Of a DNA stretch of 12,099 bases, positions 6,341 to 11,442 are shown one piece after another. Numbering within the stretch: the stretch's first letter is position 1; each line of letters starts with the position of its first letter. Below the pieces are notes generated by a model. It did no database searches. It was not told the DNA's origin and saw nothing but the letters and a program-made list of their open reading frames with translations. Source of the stretch: Burkholderiales bacterium (GTDB lineage Bacteria > Pseudomonadota > Gammaproteobacteria > Burkholderiales > SG8-39); contig JAICPQ010000049.1 of the NCBI GenBank assembly GCA_025929745.1, positions 1 to 12,099 on the forward strand, written 5' to 3'. A program made the position numbers and the translations under genes.

Positions 6341-7306
6341 GTGAACGGCACGCTCGTCATCGGGCTCGCATTGGGCATTGGCGCTGCACAGGCGCAGGCT
6401 ACTAACCCGCCGCGCATCGCCTTCCTCTACCAGACAGCCGGCGCTTGCAAGCCGGACGGCCGCTACAACGCTTTCGAGCAGGGCATGCGCGATCTCGGGT
6501 ACGTGCCCGGCCGCACGATCGCGATCGACTTCCGCTGCCACGCAAGACCCGAGGATATGCGCGCCATCGCCGCGGAAGCGGTGCGTAACAAGGTAGCCGT
6601 AATGGTCGTTGGCACCCCCGCCATGGCCATGGCGGCGCGCGCGGTCACCGGCGAGGTGCCGATCGTTTGCGGCTCGTGTGGCGATCCGATCCAGAACGGC
6701 TTGGTTGCCAACTTGGCAAGGCCGGGCGGCAACGTGACCGGGCTGGCCAGCCTGTCCGCTGAGCTAATGGGCAAGCGCCTCGAAGTCGCACGCGAACTCG
6801 CCCCTGGAACAAAGCGCTTCGCCGTGCTGCTCAATCCGGACAATCCCGGGACACGGGCGAATGTCGACGCGCTGAACGAATCGGCGCGACCGCTCGGCCT
6901 GGAGCTCTCCTACGCGGAGTTCCGAAGCGCAGCCGACTTGCCGCGAGCGTTCGGCGAAGCCGCGGCGACGCATCCAGGGGTGGTGCTCGTCCAGGATGAT
7001 CCGTATGCCTTGGTGGGACGCTCCCAGATCGCTGCGCTTGCGCTCCAGCACAAGCTGCCTGTGATCGCGGGCTCGATCGAAATCGCCGAGGCTGGGGCGC
7101 TGGCCGTTTATGGCCCCAACCGACTGGACCTTTTCCGGCGCGCGGCCGGCTTCGTCGACCGGATCCTGAAGGGCGCGAAGCCCGCTGCCCTGCCTTTCGA
7201 GCAGGCGTCCAAGTTCGAACTCGTGATCAACCTCAAAACGGCCGCCGCACTCGGCATTACCATGCCACCGGCGCTCGTGCTGCGCGCCGACCGCATCATT
7301 CGTTAG
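6341..7306 (+). CDS. ABC transporter substrate-binding protein (TrpX-like, ABC_sub_bind family)
   Basis: A 321-residue periplasmic solute-binding protein. Residues 1-20 form a short signal peptide (hydrophobic LVIGLALGIGAA, cleavage near AQA) that lacks the usual basic residues, so the true start might lie elsewhere, but no better in-frame codon is visible; GTG at 6341 has only a poor Shine-Dalgarno sequence. The mature protein opens PRIAFLYQT and has the family's two-lobe layout: FEQGMRDLGYVPGRTIAIDF, then VPIVCGSCGDPIQNGLVANL and ARPGGNVTGLASLSAELMGKRLEV, which is very typical of this family, and a C-terminal VINLKTAAALGITMPPALVLRAD. No permease or ATPase gene is adjacent, so it is an orphan here; these proteins are abundant in betaproteobacteria and the ligand cannot be inferred. 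Nine bases separate it from the VOC gene, suggesting one transcript with the three enzymes. Confidence 0.88.
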   Translation: MNGTLVIGLALGIGAAQAQATNPPRIAFLYQTAGACKPDGRYNAFEQGMRDLGYVPGRTIAIDFRCHARPEDMRAIAAEAVRNKVAVMVVGTPAMAMAARAVTGEVPIVCGSCGDPIQNGLVANLARPGGNVTGLASLSAELMGKRLEVARELAPGTKRFAVLLNPDNPGTRANVDALNESARPLGLELSYAEFRSAADLPRAFGEAAATHPGVVLVQDDPYALVGRSQIAALALQHKLPVIAGSIEIAEAGALAVYGPNRLDLFRRAAGFVDRILKGAKPAALPFEQASKFELVINLKTAAALGITMPPALVLRADRIIR

Positions 7307-7315
7307 GAGAAACTC

Positions 7316-7819
7316 ATGCCGCTGACCGAACTCAACCACTACCTGCTGGTCGCCAAGAATCTCGAGAAAACGAAGAAGTTCTACGAGGATGTGCTCGGCA
7401 TGCAGCTTGCCGAGCGCCCGGATTTCGGTTTCCCCGGCTACTGGCTGAAGATCGGCGACGACATCTGCGTGCACCTCGCCTCGCAGGAACCGAACAAGGT
7501 CCGCGACACATTCCTCCTGAAGAAGCACCCGAAGGGCATGACCGGTTCCGGTTCGGTGGACCACATCGCGTTCCTCGCGAAGGACCCGAACGAGGTGCGC
7601 AGCCGCATCCAGGAGCACAAAGTCGAGATGCACTTCCGCAGCTTTCCGGACGCGAAGCTTTTCCAGATCTTCCTCAAGGACCCCGACGACGTAACCATCG
7701 AGCTCAACTTTCTCGGCGAGGTCATCGACGAGAAGGAATGGAAAGGCAAGGGCTCGGCCTCCGCCGTCACGCTCGACCGCTCCGCCGGCAAGCGCACCGC
7801 CGTAAGAAAACAGAACTGA
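7316..7819 (+). CDS. VOC-superfamily (glyoxalase/extradiol dioxygenase-like) protein
   Basis: A 167-residue single-domain vicinal-oxygen-chelate protein. The two beta-alpha-beta-beta-beta modules are visible: LNHYLLVAKNLEKTKKFYED at 6-25 with FGFPGYWLKIGDDICVHLAS, and GSVDHIAFLAKDPNEVRSRI at 80-98 ending VTIELNFLGE. Candidate metal ligands His8, His83 and Glu129 sit at the expected strand positions, so it is probably metal-binding and catalytic (ring-cleaving dioxygenase, isomerase or thiol transferase type). The C-terminal 30 residues are charged and likely disordered. ATG 7316 follows TAGGAGA, a good Shine-Dalgarno sequence that includes the stop of the preceding gene. Its TGA overlaps the next ATG by one base (TGATG), so translation is coupled to the flavoenzyme. 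The substrate is unknown; the company of an ene-reductase and a cupin suggests an unsaturated or aromatic compound. Confidence 0.88.
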   Translation: MPLTELNHYLLVAKNLEKTKKFYEDVLGMQLAERPDFGFPGYWLKIGDDICVHLASQEPNKVRDTFLLKKHPKGMTGSGSVDHIAFLAKDPNEVRSRIQEHKVEMHFRSFPDAKLFQIFLKDPDDVTIELNFLGEVIDEKEWKGKGSASAVTLDRSAGKRTAVRKQN

Positions 7820-8958
7820 TGCTGTTCGAACCGATTGCGCTTCGCGAAGTCCGGGCGAGGAACCGCATCGTCGTCTCGCCGATGTGCCAGTACTCGGCGA
7901 ACGACGGCCACGTCACGGACTGGCACCTCGTCCATCTCGGCAAGTTCGCGCAGGGCGGCGCGGGCATCGTGTTCATGGAGGCGACCGCCGTCGAAGCGCG
8001 CGGGCGCATTACGCACGGGGATACGGGCATCTGGAGCGATTCCCAGATCGACGGCTTGAAGCGAATCGCCGCCTTCGTGAAGAGCCAGGGCGCCATACCG
8101 GCGATCCAGCTCGCGCACGCCGGCCGGAAAGCGAGCATGGCGCGGCCCTGGTACGGCAACGGACCGCTCACGCAGGCCGATCTCGCACGCGGCGACAAGC
8201 CGTGGCAGATCGTCGCGCCGTCCGACACCTCGATCGGCGATGAGTGGCTGAAGCCCAAAGCGATGGACAAGCGCGAGCTCGACGAGGTGAAGGACGCTTT
8301 CGTCGCGGCGGCGAAGCGCGCCCACCAAGCCGGGTTCGAGATCGTCGAGCTGCACGCCGCGCATGGTTACCTGCTGCACACGTTCCTCTCTCCGCTTTCC
8401 AACCAGCGCAAGGATGAGTACGGCGGCAGCCGCGAGACCCGCATGCGCTTCCCGCTCGAGGTTGCGCAAGCCGTGCGCGCTGCCTGGCCCGCGCAGAAGC
8501 CACTCTTTCTGCGCGTCTCATCGATCGATGACGTGGAAGGCGGATGGAGCCTCGAGGACACGATTGCTTTCGCGAAGGAGCTGAGAGAGCTTGGCGTCGA
8601 TGTCATCGACTGCTCCTCGGGAGGCATCCTCGGCTCGGCCACTGCGGCGACGAAAACGCTCCTCAAGCGCGTGCCCGGCTTCCAGATCCCGTTCGCCGAG
8701 CGCATTCGCAAGGAAGCCGGCGTCAAAACGATGGCGGTCGGCTTGATTCTCACCGCGCAGCAGGCCGAGGACGCGCTCAGGAATGAGAGCGCCGATCTGA
8801 TCGCGGTGGGGCGCGAGGCGCTCTACGACCCCAACTGGCCCGTGCACGCTGCGCTCGCCCTCGGCGTCGATCCGGAATACGCACACTGGCCGCAGCAGTA
8901 CGGCTGGTGGCTCACGCGCCGCGATGGTCTCCTGAAGAAGCTTGGAGTGAACCGATGA
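7819..8958 (+). CDS. NADH:flavin oxidoreductase, YqjM-like Old Yellow Enzyme
   Basis: A 379-residue FMN-dependent TIM-barrel ene-reductase that would use NAD(P)H to reduce activated C=C bonds. It has the marks of the YqjM-like (classical thermophilic-type) subgroup: SPMCQYS at 20-26 with Cys23 and Tyr25 near the flavin, QLAHAGRKAS at 97-106 with His100, and the substrate-binding pair His179 and His182 in ELHAAHGYLLHTFLSPLSN with Tyr184. DEYGGSRETRMRFPLEV and the phosphate-binding AVGREALYDPNWP follow, and the C-terminal WWLTRR may supply the residues that reach across a dimer. No signal peptide. ATG 7819 overlaps the VOC stop by one base; the Shine-Dalgarno sequence is weak, consistent with coupling. 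The stop overlaps the cupin ATG as ATGA. Roles in degradation of unsaturated ketones, nicotinic-like rings or nitro compounds are possible but not decided by the sequence. Confidence 0.93.
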   Translation: MLFEPIALREVRARNRIVVSPMCQYSANDGHVTDWHLVHLGKFAQGGAGIVFMEATAVEARGRITHGDTGIWSDSQIDGLKRIAAFVKSQGAIPAIQLAHAGRKASMARPWYGNGPLTQADLARGDKPWQIVAPSDTSIGDEWLKPKAMDKRELDEVKDAFVAAAKRAHQAGFEIVELHAAHGYLLHTFLSPLSNQRKDEYGGSRETRMRFPLEVAQAVRAAWPAQKPLFLRVSSIDDVEGGWSLEDTIAFAKELRELGVDVIDCSSGGILGSATAATKTLLKRVPGFQIPFAERIRKEAGVKTMAVGLILTAQQAEDALRNESADLIAVGREALYDPNWPVHAALALGVDPEYAHWPQQYGWWLTRRDGLLKKLGVNR

Positions 8959-9515
8959 AGACGATCCGCATGACGCAGGAAGAGATGCGCAAGCGCATCT
9001 CGCGATTTCGCGAGCTGCGCGCACTGCCGATCCAGAACGGGGGAATACCCGAGAAGGCGCGCGACGTGGTCTATGCTCGCAAGCTTCTGTCGGTCATCGG
9101 TCTGGAGGACAAAACGCCGATCAACGCCGAAGCGCCGATCACCGGCGCGGCCGGAATGACGATGACCCTTGCCGTGTGCCCGCCCGGACAGGGACCGGGG
9201 CTGCATTCGCACCGGCGGACCTACGAGACGTTCACCGTAATGAAAGGGCGCTTCGAGGTGCGCTGGAACGACGACGGATCCGAGCGCGCGGTACTCGAGC
9301 TCTACGACACGATTTCGTTCCCACCCGGCGTATGCCGCGCGTTCCGCAACATCGGCGAAGCGGAGGGCATCCTCCAGGTGATCATCACCGGCGGCGTGCA
9401 CGACATGACCGACATCGATTTCTCGGCAAATGCGAAGGACGAAATCGAAGCGGTGCGGCCGGGACTCGCGGCCGAGTTCGAGAAGGTCGGCTTTACGTTT
9501 ACTGCCGGGCAGTGA
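8955..9515 (+). CDS. Cupin-domain protein with altered metal-binding motif 2
   Basis: A 186-residue single-cupin protein. Motif 1 is intact: GLHSHRRTYETFTVMKGRFEV gives His84, His86 and Glu91. In motif 2, PPGVCRAFRNIG (123-134), the position normally held by the fourth metal ligand (PxGxxHxxxN) is Arg128, so the site has at most three standard ligands. The N-terminal 60 residues are helical and basic; they do not look like a helix-turn-helix, so this is not obviously a regulator. The start is the ATG at 8955, overlapping the oxidoreductase stop as ATGA with GGAG eight bases upstream; a longer frame from 8907 is just the end of the upstream gene read in another frame. The last 17 bp overlap the converging thioredoxin gene. 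It may be a dioxygenase-, isomerase- or sugar-binding-type cupin; the function is unknown. Confidence 0.85.
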   Translation: MKTIRMTQEEMRKRISRFRELRALPIQNGGIPEKARDVVYARKLLSVIGLEDKTPINAEAPITGAAGMTMTLAVCPPGQGPGLHSHRRTYETFTVMKGRFEVRWNDDGSERAVLELYDTISFPPGVCRAFRNIGEAEGILQVIITGGVHDMTDIDFSANAKDEIEAVRPGLAAEFEKVGFTFTAGQ

Positions 9516-9825
9516 TTCGCCCGAGCGCTTCGCGGATCGCCTGCGCGTTGCGTGGACGCACCACGCGCACGAACTCTTCCCCGTCCAGCAGAAAGACGAG
9601 CGTCGGCCAGAGTCTCACGTTGAATGAGCGGCCGAGCCGCCGCCCGCTCGCGTCCGCGACCTTGATGTGCCGCACACCGGCGTGCTCCGCGAGCGCGGTT
9701 GCGATGAGCGGCTGCGCCGCGCGGCAGTAGCCGCACCAGGGGCTGCCGAACTCGAGAAGGGTCGCGCCCGGGAGCCGATCCACCTCTTCGCGCTTTGGCT
9801 CGGTTTCCCCGTAGGCAGTGTTCAT
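9499..9825 (-). CDS. Thioredoxin-like protein with CGYC active site
   Basis: A 108-residue single-domain thioredoxin fold, the same length as standard thioredoxin. The sequence shows LLEFGSPWCGYCRAAQPL at 23-40 with redox Cys31 and Cys34, and the cis-proline loop LWPTLVF with Pro74. The dipeptide between the cysteines is Gly-Tyr instead of the Gly-Pro of thioredoxins, which family knowledge links to a shifted redox potential, closer to glutaredoxin- or DsbC-like CGYC centres. No signal peptide, so probably cytoplasmic. The ATG at 9825 is chosen because it overlaps the lipoprotein stop as ATGA; an upstream in-frame ATG at 9846 would run inside that gene. Last gene of the minus-strand cluster, its 3' end overlapping the cupin gene tail-to-tail by 17 bp. 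Its link to the lipoproteins is only positional. Confidence 0.87.
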   Translation of the reverse strand: MNTAYGETEPKREEVDRLPGATLLEFGSPWCGYCRAAQPLIATALAEHAGVRHIKVADASGRRLGRSFNVRLWPTLVFLLDGEEFVRVVRPRNAQAIREALGRITARQ

Positions 9826-10175
9826 CGGCGCGCGAAACGCCGGCATGATTCCGCCGTGCCGCTCCAGTCGCCGGCGCGCACCACGCGTCGATCCTGGATG
9901 ATGAGCGTGCGCTCGCAAGGCCCGGTGTCAACGGCGAAAAGCGCCCCGCCGGCGCCGCCGCCCGAGCGGTGCACGAGCGGCTCGGAGCTCCATGTATGCG
10001 AGTCGCGCACCGTCTTGCTGGCCGGCCCCCACGCGGCAACCACCTGGTCGTAGCTCGCGCCGCGCCAGGAATCGCGTGCCGCGTTGAGTTCGCGGTCGCT
10101 GGCGCATCCCGCGACCACGCACAGCATGAAGACTGCGGTCCTACCGGGTGCGCCCGTATTCCGCGCAGATCTCAT
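9822..10175 (-). CDS. Small lipoprotein, paralogue of the adjacent upstream gene
   Basis: A 117-residue predicted lipoprotein. The lipobox is VVAGC with Cys24, preceded by Arg-containing MRSARNTGAPGR and a hydrophobic TAVFMLCVVAG. The mature part carries DSWRGASYDQVVAAWGPAS, then HTW at 60-62, a Gly-rich stretch SGGGAGGALF and CERTLIIQDRRVV. Each block matches the neighbouring lipoprotein in the same order (SWxGASYDxVVxAWG, HTW, CERTLxxxDxRxV), so the two are tandem paralogues. The GxSYDxVVxAWGxP block recalls the BamE/SmpA-type small lipoprotein motif, but that is only a likeness. The ATG at 10175 overlaps the upstream gene by 35 bp; a nearer ATG at 10127 would leave a seven-residue leader, too short for a lipoprotein signal. 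The stop overlaps the thioredoxin start as ATGA. Residues 105-111 end with a lone Cys111. Function unknown. Confidence 0.72.
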   Translation of the reverse strand: MRSARNTGAPGRTAVFMLCVVAGCASDRELNAARDSWRGASYDQVVAAWGPASKTVRDSHTWSSEPLVHRSGGGAGGALFAVDTGPCERTLIIQDRRVVRAGDWSGTAESCRRFARR

Positions 10176-10545
10176 CGGGGCCGATCCAGCTCTGCTCGAC
10201 AAGGCGCCCGTCGCGGAACGTCAGAGTCCGCTCGCAGGCCGCCGGCGGCGAAACGGACCCGCCGCCAATCGGAAACCCGACGCCAACACCGACGCTGCCG
10301 CCGCCCCGGTGCACGCCGGTGCCGATCCCGACGCTTGCCCCACTGTGGTAGACCGGAGCGCCTTGCGAGAGCCACGTATGGACTTCCGAGCCGTCGGCGA
10401 GCTTGCCGCTGCGCTGCGGCTGGCCCCACGCCCGCACGACGTCGTCGTAGCTCGCCCCGTTCCAGCTTTCGCGCGCTTTCTCGGTGGTCGCGCACGCCGC
10501 GACGAGCGCCGCGGCGAGCGCGATGAGGAACTTACTTCTGACGAT
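10141..10545 (-). CDS. Small Gly-rich lipoprotein, possibly started at AUC
   Basis: A 134-residue lipoprotein whose signal peptide is textbook: xVRSKFLIALAAALVAAC, basic n-region, hydrophobic core and Cys18. The mature protein has ESWNGASYDDVVRAWGQPQ, HTW (56-58), a Gly-rich 13-residue unit repeated twice (71-96) and a C-terminal CERTLTFRDGRLVEQSW, shared with its downstream paralogue. No ATG, GTG, TTG or CTG lies in frame near the signal peptide; the codon at the expected start is ATC (10545-10543) placed five bases after a perfect GGAGG. The nearest standard in-frame start, GTG at 10653, would add 36 residues of Ser/Arg-rich sequence read from inside the CBS gene and bury the signal. Either AUC is used, or a base differs from the true sequence. 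It overlaps the CBS gene by 14 bp. Existence of the protein is well supported by the paralogue; the start is not. Confidence 0.7.
   Translation of the reverse strand: MVRSKFLIALAAALVAACATTEKARESWNGASYDDVVRAWGQPQRSGKLADGSEVHTWLSQGAPVYHSGASVGIGTGVHRGGGSVGVGVGFPIGGGSVSPPAACERTLTFRDGRLVEQSWIGPDEICAEYGRTR
10258..10335 (-). repeat. In-frame 39-bp tandem repeat in the lipoprotein gene
   Basis: Two consecutive 39-base units encode SVGIGTGVHRGGG and SVGVGVGFPIGGG, residues 71-83 and 84-96 of the lipoprotein, followed by SV as if a third unit began. The paralogue has a shorter Gly-rich segment (SGGGAGGALF) at the same place. Alternating Gly and small hydrophobic residues suggest an extended or membrane-associating segment; this is inference. 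Confidence 0.7.
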
Positions 10546-10963
10546 GCTTGCCTCCGGGCTTTGACACCTCGGCCGTCGTCTCGCCGGTCGTGTGATGATC
10601 CTCGTGCCGGGCGACGTCGCCGAGCGCGACGATGCCGACGAGGCGCTTGTCACGGTTAACGACCGGCAGACGGCGCACCTGCAGCTCGCCCATGTTCTCC
10701 GCGACGTGCTCGAGGTCCTCATCGTCGTAGCAATACTTGATGTCCTTGCTCATGATGTCGCGCACCGGCGTGTCGGGCCCCTTGCCTTCGGCCACGGCGC
10801 GGATGGCGATGTCGCGGTCGGTGATCATGCCGACGAGGCGGTCATTTTCGCCGACCGGCACCGCGCCGGCGTCGATCTCGGCCATGATCTTGGCCACGTC
10901 GCGGATCGTCTGGGTGGGATTGGCGACGCGAACTTCGCGCGTCATAGCTTCGCTGACTCGCAT
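10532..10963 (-). CDS. Two-CBS-domain protein
   Basis: A 143-residue cytoplasmic protein made of one CBS pair. CBS1 (about 7-60) has AMTREVRVANPTQTIRDVAK and LVGMITDRDIAIRAVAEG; CBS2 (about 66-120) has VRDIMSKDIKYCYDDEDLEH and RRLPVVNRDKRLVGIVALGD. The G(I/M)xTDRD-type ends suit binding of AMP, ATP or similar adenosyl ligands. The tail after 120 is His/Thr/Lys-rich (HEDHHTTGET... GGKHRQK) and probably disordered. Stand-alone proteins of this type are common in proteobacteria, often stress-linked, with no defined partner. The ATG at 10963 has GAGGAG about eight bases upstream; the gene begins 16 bp after the small membrane protein's stop and its own end overlaps the lipoprotein gene, so it sits mid-operon. 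Family call secure, role unknown. Confidence 0.92.
   Translation of the reverse strand: MRVSEAMTREVRVANPTQTIRDVAKIMAEIDAGAVPVGENDRLVGMITDRDIAIRAVAEGKGPDTPVRDIMSKDIKYCYDDEDLEHVAENMGELQVRRLPVVNRDKRLVGIVALGDVARHEDHHTTGETTAEVSKPGGKHRQK
10551..10555 (-). promoter_or_regulatory. Strong ribosome binding site before a non-standard start codon
   Basis: GGAGG on the minus strand, inside the last codons of the CBS gene, with a five-base spacer to ATC at 10545. There is no ATG, GTG or TTG at proper distance in any frame that leads to a plausible protein, so it appears to serve the lipoprotein. It could also be chance, since these bases encode the Gly-Gly of the CBS protein's tail. Confidence 0.5.
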
Positions 10964-10979
10964 GGAGATCTCCTCTGGG

Positions 10980-11360
10980 TTAAACCACCTTCTTACCCAG
11001 CAAGAGATAGACCGCGGCCGTTACCAGAGCGACCGTGATGGCGATGCAGCATGCCACCGCGATCGCCGCCATGGGAATCGCAAAGGCCGCCTGCTGCGCG
11101 GCGGCGGCTTCGGCCGGCGCGATCATCAGGCCGAGCGCGGCCGCGATGGCCAGCCAACGGCGGATGTACGGCACGAGCATCCAGCGCATCGCTCGGTTGT
11201 AGGCAAGCGCGACGGCGCGCGCTTGCGCGCTGCCGCACGACGCGTCCTTGAACAATGCGAACGGATCGAGATAAATCAGGATCTGGCGATACAGGGACAG
11301 CCGCGAGCGCGCCTCCTTTTTGAGGAGAGTCTCCACTTCGCTATGGCTGGCGGGCCTCAT
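10980..11360 (-). CDS. Hypothetical small membrane protein
   Basis: A 126-residue protein I do not recognise. The first 60 residues are soluble and charged (ETLLKKEARSRLSLYRQILI, then YLDPFALFKDA). Two hydrophobic segments follow: about 68-85 (RWLAIAAALGLMIAP) and 93-121 (FAIPMAAIAVACCIAITV continuing to VYLLLG), joined by an Ala-rich AEAAAAQQ loop, with a KKVV end. The layout suggests an N-terminal cytoplasmic part and a two-helix hairpin in the inner membrane. The start ATG at 11360 has only a weak purine-rich upstream region. Its stop is 16 bp before the CBS gene, so it is likely the first gene of the CBS/lipoprotein/thioredoxin transcript. A weak -10-like CATACT lies about 20-25 bases upstream, against the terminator of the neighbouring gene. 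Coding is supported by fit of the frame and spacing, not by a known family. Confidence 0.65.
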   Translation of the reverse strand: MRPASHSEVETLLKKEARSRLSLYRQILIYLDPFALFKDASCGSAQARAVALAYNRAMRWMLVPYIRRWLAIAAALGLMIAPAEAAAAQQAAFAIPMAAIAVACCIAITVALVTAAVYLLLGKKVV

Positions 11361-11385
11361 CTGCGCGCTCGAGCAATCAGTATGC

Positions 11386-11423
11386 CAAAAAGAAAAGCGG
11401 AGAGCCTCGCGACTCTCCGCTTT
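11386..11423 (-). terminator. Intrinsic terminator of the peptidoglycan-binding protein gene
   Basis: An 11-bp perfect stem, AAAGCGGAGAG and CTCTCCGCTTT, with an 8-base loop, at 11394-11423. Read on the minus strand, the stem is followed by TTTTCTTTTT, the U-run expected of a rho-independent terminator. It begins 19 bases after the stop codon at 11443 and separates that gene from the membrane-protein/CBS cluster. On the plus strand the stem is not followed by a T-run, so it works in the minus direction only. Confidence 0.9.
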
Positions 11424-11442
11424 CCGGTACTTCTTGACGGCG

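Noticed and set aside
9826..9846. Upstream in-frame ATG for the thioredoxin-like protein
   Set aside because: The ATGA overlap at 9825-9822 and the normal thioredoxin length of 108 residues favour the shorter form, though the longer one is not excluded.
10546..10722. Long N-terminal extension of the first lipoprotein
   Set aside because: It would bury a perfect lipoprotein signal peptide behind up to 59 Ser/Arg-rich residues read from inside the CBS gene.
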